Positions 52,483 to 60,806 of a stretch of 64,000 nucleotides of DNA are shown one piece after another; position 1 is the stretch's first letter, and the number at the start of each line of letters is the position of its first letter. The stretch lies in NCBI RefSeq assembly GCF_031326225.1, contig NZ_CP133720.1:3720001-3784000 (forward strand), written 5' to 3'. The DNA is from Undibacterium cyanobacteriorum. Its GTDB lineage: Bacteria > Pseudomonadota > Gammaproteobacteria > Burkholderiales > Burkholderiaceae_D. A model generated the notes under the pieces. It saw only the letters and a list, made by a program, of their open reading frames with translations. It had not been told where the DNA came from and did not search any database. The position numbers were made by a program, and so were the translations under genes.

Positions 52483-52845
52483 TTATGTGTCTTCCCCGAT
52501 ATAAATTGCACGCCATGGGATTGGTATCTGGTAGACCCAACCAAATGCCTCGATCACTTGTTGCGCAAGCTCTCTCACTTTTATCCAATAATCACTTGAA
52601 TACAGATGTTGAGTATCAAGATAGAGCTCAGCAAAAGCTTCTCCTGAGTGCGACAAAATATAGGCATCGAGTTGTTGAATGGTAGCCAGTTGAAGTTGAG
52701 TAAAACTCACCATATCTACTTTGTTGCGCCACTCATCGAACTCAAGTACAAGCTCATCACCTTTCGCCGCGACATTTGGGAAAAGCGCTTCTTGTATATG
52801 CGCCTCAGAGGCAAGTGCAAATATCACGTTTTGAAAGTCTGACAT
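52483..52845 (-). CDS. Hypothetical protein, 120 aa
   Basis: A soluble alpha/beta protein (FQNVIFALASEAHIQEALFP, SSDYWIKVRELAQQVIEAFG). It has no signal peptide or membrane segment and I do not recognise a family. About 140 bp without a visible gene lie on its downstream side. Confidence 0.6.
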   Translation of the reverse strand: MSDFQNVIFALASEAHIQEALFPNVAAKGDELVLEFDEWRNKVDMVSFTQLQLATIQQLDAYILSHSGEAFAELYLDTQHLYSSDYWIKVRELAQQVIEAFGWVYQIPIPWRAIYIGEDT

Positions 52846-52935
52846 GCTAATAAAAACAGAGAGCGCTTAAATTGAAACGCATCGCATAGCGACATCCGAT
52901 GTTTACCGAAGCAAAGCATAAATTCGATTGAATTA

Positions 52936-53382
52936 CTAGACATTGAAAGCCCAAGAACTGAGGTCATCTTTAGATACAACCGTTCCCCAACCGTCGCTAC
53001 CTGCATGCTGTAATCGTATTGCATTTGCCAAAACCACAGCAGGACTTAAGCCTGCCAATAGTGCACATCGCATCAACCAATTCTGCACTTCCTCTGGTTT
53101 CCACGCTGTCCAGAACTGTGAAGCCGACACTTCTCTCGCGGCATCAACCAAAGCAAGCAACTTGGAATCGCCGCAGAGTGATTCAGAAAGCGGATCTCCA
53201 AGACCCGTAATTTCTAGGGTGGTACTTTGATCTTCCCAATGAGGCAAAGAAACCGCCGACGCAAGACTCTCCAGATGGTCGCAAAACAAAGAGAGCGCTT
53301 CATAAGTGATGTGATGCGTCATCACGTAGTGCCGCACACATCGCGCTGCACACCAGCTAGCTGCTCTAATTGAAGGCTGGAG
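52936..53382 (-). CDS. Hypothetical protein, 148 aa
   Basis: A soluble mostly helical protein (THHITYEALSLFCDHLESLA, NWLMRCALLAGLSPAVVLAN). Start ATG 53382 follows AAGG; a GTG ten codons upstream is less likely. Family not recognised. Confidence 0.6.
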   Translation of the reverse strand, partial: LQPSIRAASWCAARCVRHYVMTHHITYEALSLFCDHLESLASAVSLPHWEDQSTTLEITGLGDPLSESLCGDSKLLALVDAAREVSASQFWTAWKPEEVQNWLMRCALLAGLSPAVVLANAIRLQHAGSDGWGTVVSKDDLSSWAFNV

Positions 53383-53516
53383 CATAGATATGACCTTTAG
53401 ATTTGGCGACACCGAAGCACAAATCTACGTGCCATGAAATCGCCGAACACTCAACCTGTATTGGCGTTTTGGTGGAAAGACCCATTGGGCTAGGTGCAGC
53501 CACTATCACAGAAGAT

Positions 53517-53801
53517 TTACTCATAATCTTCGAGCCGCGTTGGGTAGCCGGCTTTTATTAATTTCCCCTTGAATCTCACATGCCAGTCAGGATCGAATTC
53601 GCGACATGCGTGTATTTGAATGCCGCCCTCAACGTAATCCACTGTGATAGGCAGAAGATCATCCGTTGGTTTGGCAAGCAAGTCGATTACGTGACCGGGG
53701 CCCAAGATCACCTCCTCCGGATTCATTTCCAAGTAAAGATGCACATCCGTCTTGGTATCGTTTCTAAATGAAAAGACGATGAGATATTCGGATAGCTTCA
53801 T
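53517..53801 (-). CDS. Hypothetical protein, 94 aa
   Basis: A small beta-rich soluble protein (SEYLIVFSFRNDTKTDVHLY, VDYVEGGIQIHACREFD), similar in layout to immunity-like beta-sandwich proteins, but not assignable. No strong ribosome site. Confidence 0.6.
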   Translation of the reverse strand: MKLSEYLIVFSFRNDTKTDVHLYLEMNPEEVILGPGHVIDLLAKPTDDLLPITVDYVEGGIQIHACREFDPDWHVRFKGKLIKAGYPTRLEDYE

Positions 53802-53965
53802 GGGGAAATCTAAAATCGGTTTGGAGGGTGACTGGCGAGAGACGTCAAGTTATTCTAAGCAGCAATGAAAGGATAGAGATGCACAAATTTTGGCAACTCA
53901 CTACTTGGCTTTAGTCGTATATATTCCATAGGGGCATGCCGTCTACCGCGAACGCTAAGGTGGAA

Positions 53966-54457
53966 TCAATCGCAAAGCGATTGAGCTGTCTGCTTGGGCG
54001 AATTGTCAGGGGCAAGTCCGCCAAACACGCGATACAGCCAGACCGTGACGACAAGTGCGAACAGATTGACGCCGATGCTCCATGGCGTGCCTTCTTGCAT
54101 AAGCGAATAATTGAAGGAACTCCCAAGCATCATATTGCCGCTGATTCTCGATGGCCAGAACTGGTAGGTTACCGTAGCGTTGAATCCGCTTGCGAGGAGG
54201 TAACCAAGTATCGGTGAGCCGAACGTTGGCACCTGGAGAGCCCAATATTTGAGCAAGGGCCTCAACGCCCGATCATCGCCCTCTAGGAATTTGGTACCAG
54301 ACCAAACGCCCCACGCATAGATGGCAATGAATGCCAAGCAGAAAATCCACTCAATCGGGTTGCTCCGAGAAAGAATTAATTGCAAACCCGCAGCGACACC
54401 AATCGCGCCGCCGCCAATGCTGAGGATTCCAATTCCACGTCGCTGCCACAACTCCAT
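53966..54457 (-). CDS. Membrane protein, 163 aa
   Basis: Four hydrophobic segments (about 8-30, 36-53, 73-90, 125-147). ATG 54457 follows GGAGGCGGAGC, which is decisive against the upstream in-frame codons to 54535. Function unknown. Confidence 0.65.
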   Translation of the reverse strand: MELWQRRGIGILSIGGGAIGVAAGLQLILSRSNPIEWIFCLAFIAIYAWGVWSGTKFLEGDDRALRPLLKYWALQVPTFGSPILGYLLASGFNATVTYQFWPSRISGNMMLGSSFNYSLMQEGTPWSIGVNLFALVVTVWLYRVFGGLAPDNSPKQTAQSLCD

Positions 54458-54591
54458 GCTCCGCCTCCAAACGCTAAACTCAACTGTAATGTGTAAATTG
54501 ACTCTTTCGAAAACCCTTGCGCAACAAAACCACACAACTGCGGCCTAAAAAACTGTCCAGCGCACCTAGTGCGCGGCACTTGTGCGACTTG

Positions 54592-54900
54592 CTAAACCCC
54601 AGCTGCCAATTGGTTTTGTAGTTTATTAAGTGCGTGCAAAACTGCCTGACGATTTTTTTCTAGCTTAACCCATTTGGGCAATCGATTTACCATTGACCAT
54701 TTTGAATTAGCTGGCGATGGCCTATTAGTTGCCTCAATGTATTCCGCAATATCGCTTGCATGCGCAGGACTAAACACAGCAAAACTTTGCCCTCTGACTG
54801 AAGTTTGTAGCAAGAGTGTATAACCAAAATACGGCTCTATACCGCTTGATGGATTATGCGAAACCGTGGATGCGAAACCGTCGAAACCGTGGACACCCAT
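54592..54900 (-). CDS. Hypothetical protein, 102 aa
   Basis: A soluble protein with a basic C-terminus (NRLPKWVKLEKNRQAVLHAL). The 5' end encodes repeated TVS/FD steps from the DNA repeat GGTTTCG (54861-54890), so the N-terminus may be variable or the start misplaced. Family not recognised. Confidence 0.45.
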   Translation of the reverse strand: MGVHGFDGFASTVSHNPSSGIEPYFGYTLLLQTSVRGQSFAVFSPAHASDIAEYIEATNRPSPANSKWSMVNRLPKWVKLEKNRQAVLHALNKLQNQLAAGV

Positions 54901-54913
54901 TTCAAATGCACGA

Positions 54914-54944
54914 CAAAAAATAAGCGAGTGCTCATCTCGCTTAT
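54914..54944 (-). terminator. Rho-independent terminator on the minus strand
   Basis: ATAAGCGAG and CTCGCTTAT form a perfect 9-bp stem with a 7-base loop; read on the minus strand it is followed by TTTTTT. It lies about 150 bp after the RAYT gene and probably ends its transcript. The gap 54901-55093 has no other feature. Confidence 0.8.
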
Positions 54945-55093
54945 GTCAGCATTTTCACACAAAATTCAATCAATACCAACGGCCTTATTGGTTTATACGT
55001 CCTGTGCATCGCACTTAGAGAAAAATTTCAATTCTCCTGATCACATTTTTGGGTTCGAGATCAATCAATGAACAAATGCAAGTGCCGACAGCT

Positions 55094-56107
55094 TCAGGTG
55101 CAAACCGGTATCGCAACGCCAACCACACAGCGTTTCTTTAGGTGGCCAGCATAGGCACGTAGGCGCTCCACCTGTGCGATCGCTGTACCACGCGTCATCG
55201 CTTTTGCGCGTGTGGTCTTGATAAATTCTTCTGGGGTAAAACCAAGGCGATTCAAGATCGGAGGAACTCGTTGCGACATTGCATGTTTTTTGTCACTGCG
55301 TACGATACGCGCCGCCCAATCGACCAGCTCGATGTAATCACGCACGGTGCATGGTAGGCCATGAGCTGGTGCAACGCTCATGGTATTTCCGAAAGGATGG
55401 AGCGGGATTTTGTTCTGTTTTGCGAGAGTTGCGGATGTTGTTGATTGCTGCTGTTTTGTCTTGGGCTTTTTGAGATCTCGCAAGCGCTGTTGAATGGAGG
55501 TGTAATCTGAATTCTCAGGAAGATCGGCAATGCCTGCACGTATCGGATTGAGATCAACATAGGCGCAACAGGCGAGCAAACCAGCTTCATCTAAGATGGC
55601 TTGGCTCTTAAAACGACCTTCCCAAAACCGGCCAGTGCATTGATCTTCTGCATTCGCGCGGCGTGCGATCGATTCATTCAAACAGCGCATGAACCAAGAA
55701 ATGTCGTACAAGCGAGCGCGTAATTGTTCGACCAACTCATCCGCAACGCGCCCTGTCGCGGCATCCTGATGTTTGCCTTGCATGAGCTGATCAAGAATGT
55801 AGGGCAAATTAAACAAACGAGCCCAGCGTGCCAGCACTTCGGTTTGACTCATTTGCTCCGCACGTTCGCGATCGACATGCAGCACGACATGGTAATGGTT
55901 GGACATCACTGCATAAGCGCAAACCGACATTGAGAACACTTCCGACAACTCAGCCAAGCGTTCAACCACCCAAGCTTTACGATGGGAGAAATCACGCCCA
56001 GAGAAATGATCTTTACCCCACAAGAAAGCGCGACGAACACAACGCCCTATGCAGTGATAGTACGGTGTTGCTTCGAGCGAGACATAACGACTACGCGCCA
56101 TCGGCAT
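55094..56107 (-). CDS. REP-associated tyrosine transposase (RAYT, Y1 family)
   Basis: A 337-aa Y1_Tnp/RAYT protein of the HUH class: SNHYHVVLH is the metal-binding HUH motif, YYHCIGRCVRRAFLW the N-terminal RAYT block, CTGRFWEGRFKSQAILDE and ACCAYVDLNPIRAG the C-terminal blocks. It has an extra C-terminal helical tail (QRVPPILNRLGFTPEEFI). RAYTs cut and move REP palindromes and are usually single-copy and domesticated. ATG 56107 is chosen because AGAGGTGG precedes it; upstream in-frame sequence to 56356 overlaps the next gene's 3' end and is not coding. The 104-bp and 414-bp repeats in this window are possible substrates. Confidence 0.9.
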   Translation of the reverse strand: MPMARSRYVSLEATPYYHCIGRCVRRAFLWGKDHFSGRDFSHRKAWVVERLAELSEVFSMSVCAYAVMSNHYHVVLHVDRERAEQMSQTEVLARWARLFNLPYILDQLMQGKHQDAATGRVADELVEQLRARLYDISWFMRCLNESIARRANAEDQCTGRFWEGRFKSQAILDEAGLLACCAYVDLNPIRAGIADLPENSDYTSIQQRLRDLKKPKTKQQQSTTSATLAKQNKIPLHPFGNTMSVAPAHGLPCTVRDYIELVDWAARIVRSDKKHAMSQRVPPILNRLGFTPEEFIKTTRAKAMTRGTAIAQVERLRAYAGHLKKRCVVGVAIPVCT

Positions 56108-56165
56108 TTGCCACCTCTTTCGTTTGAGAAGAAAAAGCATTGGCTTTAGCTTAGGTGAGTAGTGA

Positions 56166-56750
56166 TTAAAAAGCAAGAAAAAATAATAATTTATTGCTTT
56201 TTGGAGTGGGTGTCTGCTGATTCCTGGCCTGAGAATTGACCGCTGGCGCGCCACACGTGGCGCAGAACTGGTCCGAGGCACGTACCGGGTGACCTGCAGG
56301 GCACTTCCTGCCCAACAGCAGCGCAGGCTTGCCGCGGATTGTAAGTGAAACGGCAAACCCGATGCCGTACAGAGCCAGCCATGCTGCTGAAAATGTCCGG
56401 AGCTTGGCTGCGCTAATAACCTCGCCTACGACGTAAGAGTTTGAGCCCGTTCCGGACGCTGCAATTGCTATAACGAGCATGTAGACAAACAGCCCAATTA
56501 CCAACGCCCGGACCCACCAGACAGCTTGAGTGAGCAGAAACTTAAAGGCCTGCGCTTCGCCGGTTGCCTGTCCGACCCGGATGATCAAGAACGTGGCTGC
56601 AAGGAACGTGATGCCCATCCCGCCCGTAACGACCTCAAAGGTTGCATTGCTGAATGGAACGACGCCTAGCCAGGCAGCCACGTGAGACACGGCAGCGACC
56701 GCAAGGCCAGCCGCCGACAGTACGAATAGCGGGACTACGAGCGCGATCAT
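56166..56750 (-). CDS. Membrane protein with C-terminal zinc ribbon
   Basis: A 194-aa protein with four hydrophobic helices (about 2-22, 42-60, 75-98, 120-138). A C-terminal zinc-ribbon-like CPAGHPVRASDQFCATCG (Cx16CxxC with a His) and a short polar tail follow. ATG 56750 follows GGAGGAAC, and the cassette boundary GTTAGGC (56769-56763) lies just before it. Function unknown. Confidence 0.7.
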   Translation of the reverse strand: MIALVVPLFVLSAAGLAVAAVSHVAAWLGVVPFSNATFEVVTGGMGITFLAATFLIIRVGQATGEAQAFKFLLTQAVWWVRALVIGLFVYMLVIAIAASGTGSNSYVVGEVISAAKLRTFSAAWLALYGIGFAVSLTIRGKPALLLGRKCPAGHPVRASDQFCATCGAPAVNSQARNQQTPTPKSNKLLFFLAF

Positions 56751-56762
56751 TGTTCCTCCAGC

Positions 56763-56769
56763 GCCTAAC
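56763..56769 (-). repeat. attC half-site (GTTAGGC) next to IS debris
   Basis: GTTAGGC sits 12 bp before the zinc-ribbon membrane protein start. The matching core GCCTAAC is at 57525-57519, 750 bp away, with transposase remnants between, so the attC appears interrupted. Confidence 0.5.
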
Positions 56770-56930
56770 GAAGCTGTATAAAAACCCAAAAACTAAGCAA
56801 CACATGTGCTGGCGTCTCTGAATTCTTCACAAGATTAGTAAAATTTAATTTCATAAGCAGCAATGTGCCATAAATCGTCTGTCTGAGGCAAGCATAGGGG
56901 CGATTTGTGCTTTCTTCTCGACCTCTTCGC

Positions 56931-57032
56931 TCACATCGCATATCGGTGATGCGCTAATTTCTCGATGTTATGCACGAGGCAGTACAGGTGCCATTGAGTA
57001 TCCACTTTTTTTTGCCCATGCAGCGTAAAGCG
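56931..57032 (-). pseudogene. IS1182-family transposase C-terminal remnant
   Basis: The minus strand reads RFTLHGQKKVDTQWHLYCLV then HNIEKLAHHRYAM and a stop. This is the typical C-terminal end of IS1182-type transposases (KVDTQW...LVHNIEKLA). Nothing of the catalytic core remains and no terminal inverted repeats were found. Confidence 0.7.
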
Positions 57033-57060
57033 TTCAAGCTAACACTTAGACAATCTACGA

Positions 57061-57231
57061 AGCTGGGCACTGAAAGTGCAAGGTCGAACTAATCACAACA
57101 AAGCGGCCTGCGCACTAGCCAACAAACTTGCCCGCATTTGTTATGCAACGTTGCGTGACGGCGAGGACTACGGAACCGTGCAACGCATGAATAAAAAATT
57201 AGAAAGGACTTCGTATGCATTGCCAGCCTAA
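57061..57231 (+). pseudogene. IS110-family transposase C-terminal remnant
   Basis: The plus strand reads SWALKVQGRTNHNKAACALA then NKLARICYATLRDGEDYG and stops at 57229. The HNKAxxALANKLARI block is characteristic of the C-terminus of IS110 transposases. The upstream part is missing. It faces away from the IS1182 remnant; the order suggests successive insertions with deletion. Confidence 0.75.
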
Positions 57232-57559
57232 ATCAACAGTTAAGAATTGAGAGCAAGATTTCCCACCAGCCTTTGCGTAGAGATTAATCACCCATCATGG
57301 CACAACGGAACGCAACCAGATCATTGAACGCCGATAACTCTTCCGGCAGCTTCACGCCTGCCGCTTGTAGCGAGTGGCGCAATGATCACGCAGATTCCAT
57401 GTCGGCACGGAACACAATAGATTCCACATTAGATGCCGGATATACGACTGCAGGATTATTCCATGTGCTAAAACTATTGATTAATTTCTTGTACTTTGGG
57501 GGAGTCCATATAGGAGGGGTTAGGCCTCGCGACATATCTGCGGCGTAAGAGTTTCGTCT
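57232..57559. other. Intergenic region beside IS debris
   Basis: About 330 bp with GTTAGGC at 57519-57525, probably one core of an interrupted attC. A plus-strand open frame of 83 codons (57297-57548) has no ribosome site or recognisable protein and is not called. Confidence 0.4.
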
Positions 57560-57991
57560 TCATCGAGCTACCGGGGCATTGAACGTGAGGGCATACATGC
57601 TCGCCCCCACAAAGAGCTTATTGCCACCGAAGTCTTGATCATCGGACAAGGACTTATCGAACTCGCGATCTGCACCGAAGAAAATGGATAGCTCCCTTCC
57701 GACTATCGGCACCACAGCGTTCATGCATTCTCCGATCGCTGAGATGTGAGCATTGTCTTCATCAAGCCAAATTCGAACGCCAATCACCGTCTTGGATCTG
57801 TTCCGTAGCCAATCATAGAAGCCGAGCCAATCTCCAAGACCAGCATCATTCAGGTTCGAGTCGTCGACCTGAATCATTGCCTCTGGGACTTCTTCGATTG
57901 AGGTGACCTTCGGTGGAGCATCCCGTGTAAGAACGACGAGAAGATATCCATCGCTAGGAACGACTCTATTCAGGTGCACTTCGCGATTCAT
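57560..57991 (-). CDS. Hypothetical protein, 143 aa
   Basis: A soluble alpha/beta protein (VVPSDGYLLVVLTRDAPPKV, GLGDWLGFYDWLRNRSKTVI, KTVIGVRIWLDEDNAHIS). Family not recognised. It starts 4 bp after GTTAAGC, so it is a cassette gene; attC-type cores lie on both sides. Confidence 0.65.
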   Translation of the reverse strand: MNREVHLNRVVPSDGYLLVVLTRDAPPKVTSIEEVPEAMIQVDDSNLNDAGLGDWLGFYDWLRNRSKTVIGVRIWLDEDNAHISAIGECMNAVVPIVGRELSIFFGADREFDKSLSDDQDFGGNKLFVGASMYALTFNAPVAR

Positions 57992-57994
57992 GAG

Positions 57995-58084
57995 GCTTAA
58001 CGCAACGGTGAGCGGATGGCCGCGCCCACGATTAATAAATACTGAACCACATCATGGCCAGTCCGATCGACCATCCTGTTAGCA
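57995..58084 (-). repeat. attC site
   Basis: On the minus strand TGCTAAC, which contains the stop TAA of the next gene upstream, and GTTAAGC (matches GTTRRRY) are 90 bp apart, with inner arms GGATGG and CCATCC. Good match to the cassette-array pattern. Confidence 0.82.
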
Positions 58085-58459
58085 CCAATCAATGAGTGTT
58101 TCTTTCCCATTGTCTACCTCAAGAAAAACTTCAGAGTATGGATTCACATTTGGGAAATCTATGCCAGGATCGCATCTAATCAGATTAACGATACGGCCAG
58201 ATAAAAATCTAGCAAACTCAGCGCTTGATTTCCAATCATCAGCATTTTTAAGCAAAACGCTTAAAAAATCATCTTCAACTTTCTCAGTAAAGATAAGTTT
58301 AATATTCTCAGTCACATACAAACTAATGCCGTCACCCAATTTAGAGTCAAAACTAAATACACCAAAATGGTCTACCAAAATTTGTAGGATGGGTTGTATT
58401 TCTCCATCTTTGATATAGACCTCAATGTCGGTATGGTTCACAATGCTAACACCGACCAT
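58079..58459 (-). CDS. Hypothetical protein, 126 aa
   Basis: A soluble protein (HTDIEVYIKDGEIQPILQIL, LGDGISLYVTENIKLIFTEK). Family not recognised, though the size and fold pattern recall immunity-type proteins. Its stop lies in the attC at 57995-58084. AAGGGGATGTT precedes the ATG. Confidence 0.65.
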   Translation of the reverse strand: MVGVSIVNHTDIEVYIKDGEIQPILQILVDHFGVFSFDSKLGDGISLYVTENIKLIFTEKVEDDFLSVLLKNADDWKSSAEFARFLSGRIVNLIRCDPGIDFPNVNPYSEVFLEVDNGKETLIDWC

Positions 58460-58510
58460 AACATCCCCTTAAGAACTGCATCAACACTGACATCACACGA
58501 AAAAACCGGC

Positions 58511-58692
58511 AAAGGAGCACGTATTAAAATTTCCGAGAGATGCGTCATCCAAAATTTGCATTCTACGCAAACAATTTAGGCAACACAATCTGTGAGGTCA
58601 CCAACTTCCTCACGACACAATCAACGATCACGCTGCAAACGATCCGTCCGCCGCGCCAAATAAAACCATTCACTTCCCACTGCGGCATGTGT
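58511..58692 (-). repeat. Repeat copy C: 3' end of the AstE-like gene and its flank
   Basis: This is the intact counterpart of copy B (51262-51445). The shared part includes the last 18 codons of the AstE-like gene and about 110 bp beyond it with ACGTATTAAAATT and GCATTCTACGCAA. Confidence 0.75.
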
Positions 58693-59592
58693 ATCGGGGA
58701 AGACGATGTAGCCGTCAATGTCGGCTAACACTGCACTACCATCAGCACGGGTGCCGATGTGGTCGCCTGCTTTCAAGGCATCAAAACTGCGCCAGTCGCG
58801 GCAGAATTGGTCGTTTTCGTGGAGGCGGTCGACCACGTGGTAGAGGCTCAGCATTTCTGCTTGGGCTCTGGCTTGGCTGAGATCGGTCGCGTGCTCGTAA
58901 TTGAGCAGGCCGAGATGGTGTAAGGCGTTGCGGATGGCGCGGTACGCGACTTCAGGGGCTTGTGGGTCGCGGTGTGAGCCGCATTCTAAGGTGAGTGCGT
59001 AGCCGCCAATCGAACGCATGTATTCGGTGGTGCCGACGCCGAATTTCCAGTCGTCGTTTTTGCCTTGGCGGCTTAACCAACTGCTGTACGTGCTGAGCCA
59101 ACCATCGACATAGCGTTGCACACCGAGGCATAAGGCAAAGGCTTCTTCGGCACGCGCATGGCGAAAGGGTTCGATCGGTCCTTCATTGTTTTCAGGGCCC
59201 ATCATGGCGAAGGCTTGGCCGGCATCGCGGAATGAATGCAAGTCGAGCAGCACTTCGTGTTGCGCCATCAACGGGCAGAGCCAGTTCGCAACTTGATCTT
59301 CAAATTCTTTGACTTCGGTGACGGGTTGCAGGAGTCGATTGAGATTGCGATCACCAAAGCGCGTGCGTTGGGCGTAAGCCTTCACATTGGTCACCGGGAC
59401 AAAACTCACATGTCCGCGTTGTAGCACCAATGTGCCCTCGCTTAATTCGGCGATGATACGGCGGATGGCGACGGTGCCGCAGGTTTCGTCCCCATGCACT
59501 GCCCCCGTGATCAAGACCTTGGGGCCCGCTTGCAGGGCTGTGAATTGAGTGCATTGGAATTGCAAAGAGGCGGGGGTGATTGTGGTGGACAT
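58621..59592 (-). CDS. AstE/AspA-like zinc deacylase (M14-type succinylglutamate desuccinylase/aspartoacylase)
   Basis: A 323-aa zinc enzyme. ITGAVHGDETCG holds the HxxE zinc motif, LLDLHSFRDAG the third His, and LECGSHRDP the conserved Glu-containing block of the AstE/AspA family. It would remove an acyl group from an N-acylated amino acid or peptide. The context, divergent from a murein-recycling operon, fits a role in peptide/amino-sugar salvage, but the substrate is inferred. Its last 18 codons are duplicated at 51392-51445. Confidence 0.88.
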   Translation of the reverse strand: MSTTITPASLQFQCTQFTALQAGPKVLITGAVHGDETCGTVAIRRIIAELSEGTLVLQRGHVSFVPVTNVKAYAQRTRFGDRNLNRLLQPVTEVKEFEDQVANWLCPLMAQHEVLLDLHSFRDAGQAFAMMGPENNEGPIEPFRHARAEEAFALCLGVQRYVDGWLSTYSSWLSRQGKNDDWKFGVGTTEYMRSIGGYALTLECGSHRDPQAPEVAYRAIRNALHHLGLLNYEHATDLSQARAQAEMLSLYHVVDRLHENDQFCRDWRSFDALKAGDHIGTRADGSAVLADIDGYIVFPDTHAAVGSEWFYLARRTDRLQRDR

Positions 59593-59774
59593 CGCTAACT
59601 CGTCGAAACTCGTTCAAAAAAGCCGCATTATTTGCAAGATTAACAAAGGCAAACGCAGCGAATTCGAAGATAATACCACGCAGGTTCAGCCGCTCTTGCT
59701 GAGTGCCATTCAATCACATGGTGCACTGTAGCAAAAACGAACAACATCATCTCGACAGAAATAGAGGAAGCCCT
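59593..59774. other. Divergent promoter region of AstE-like gene and sugar kinase operon
   Basis: A 182-bp region between two divergent genes. No clear operator dyad was recognised. Upstream in-frame codons of the kinase (GTG 59703, ATG 59718) fall here but lack ribosome sites. Confidence 0.4.
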
Positions 59775-60806
59775 TTGGATTTAGCAACAAGCACAGCGCC
59801 GCACGTCAGCAAACCGCGTCTTTGCCTCGGCATCGATATGGGCGGTAGCCAAACCCGTTGGGCTGCTTTGATGGCGGATGGCGATGCACGAGATGGCTGC
59901 GAGAGGCAGAATGAGCGGCAAGAGCAGCAGCAAAAACCCTACGTGCTCGCTGAAGGTGTGACCCACGGTAGTACGGCGCTGCATTTGCAGAATCCAGAAG
60001 TACAAGGCAGCTTGCTGAGTTTGTTCACAGAAATCGCACGCCAGTTGTGGGCGCAAGTACCGCTCGACAATGAGGCTGGCGCGCAGGCATCCGCGCTCCA
60101 CATTTGCGCAGGCATCACTGGTTTACTCGGTGCTGATCAACAACTGATCGTGCGCCAATTATTGCAACAAGCTTTTGCTTGTCCGCTGGAACACATTCGT
60201 GCCAATAACGATATCGAGATCGCTTATTACAATGCCTTCGAGGCTGGCGTCGGTTATTTGATTTATGCGGGCACTGGTTCGATTGGTGCTTTTATCGACC
60301 GCGACCAACAACTGCATCGCGTTGGTGGCCATGGTTATATTTTGGATGATGCAGGTGGTGGTTATTGGATTGCGCGTGAAGCCTTGAAACACATTTGGCG
60401 CCGTGAAGATGAACAGCCCGGATGTTGGCAACAATCGACCATGGCGCAAGCCGTGTTCGAACAAATTGGTGGCCATGATTGGGCAAGCTCACGCCAGTTT
60501 CTGTATCAAGGCAGCCGTGGTCAGGTTGGGCGCTTAGCGCTGGCCGTTGCCGCGTGTGCCGATGAAGACCGCGATGCAGCGGGCATTTTGCAACGCGCTG
60601 GCATGGAGTTAGCGCGCCTAGCCGATCTGCTGACGCGACGTTTTGGTCGCCGCGACTTAGCCCTCGCCGGCCGCATCCGCGAATTACACCCCATCATTGC
60701 CCGCAGTTTTGAACAGCATCTTCCTGCTGAAACCACAGTCCATTATCCTAGCAATGCAGCGCACCATGCCGCTGCGCATTTAGCTTTACGAGACGCTTTT
60801 TTATGA
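59775..60806 (+). CDS. BadF/BadG/BcrA-type sugar kinase, probable N-acetylglucosamine kinase
   Basis: A 343-aa ASKHA-fold kinase. CLGIDMGGSQTRWAAL is the phosphate-1 loop, IRANNDIEIAYYNAF carries the conserved Asp region, and LIYAGTGSIGAFIDRD and VGGHGYILDDAGGGYWIARE are phosphate-2 and adenosine blocks of the GlcNAc-kinase group. TTG 59775 is chosen because GAGGAAG precedes it by seven bases. It overlaps the amidase gene by the ATGA at 60803-60806. It likely phosphorylates GlcNAc (or anhMurNAc-type sugars) released from murein or chitin. Confidence 0.85.
   Translation: MDLATSTAPHVSKPRLCLGIDMGGSQTRWAALMADGDARDGCERQNERQEQQQKPYVLAEGVTHGSTALHLQNPEVQGSLLSLFTEIARQLWAQVPLDNEAGAQASALHICAGITGLLGADQQLIVRQLLQQAFACPLEHIRANNDIEIAYYNAFEAGVGYLIYAGTGSIGAFIDRDQQLHRVGGHGYILDDAGGGYWIAREALKHIWRREDEQPGCWQQSTMAQAVFEQIGGHDWASSRQFLYQGSRGQVGRLALAVAACADEDRDAAGILQRAGMELARLADLLTRRFGRRDLALAGRIRELHPIIARSFEQHLPAETTVHYPSNAAHHAAAHLALRDAFL

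Larger units (their letters stand above)
46190..58084 (-). mobile_element. Integron-type gene cassette array without integrase (CALIN)
   Basis: Between about 46.2 and 58.1 kb, short minus-strand genes alternate with attC-like sites. These have RYYYAAC at one edge, GTTRRRY at the other, 70-125 bp apart, with inner inverted repeats. In seven cases the stop codon of the upstream gene lies in or next to the RYYYAAC core, and the next gene starts 4-30 bases beyond GTTRRRY. The cassettes all read the same way, as expected. No intI gene or attI was seen in the window; short genes from 39.7 to 46.2 kb may be older, decayed cassettes. Confidence 0.75.

Noticed and set aside
54537..54602. Palindromic GCGCACCTAGTGCGC between two membrane/unknown genes as an attC
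   Set aside because: It forms a hairpin, but neither RYYYAAC nor GTTRRRY cores are present at its edges.
57297..57548. 83-aa plus-strand ORF beside the IS remnants
   Set aside because: No ribosome site, opposite to the cassettes, and it spans an attC-type core.
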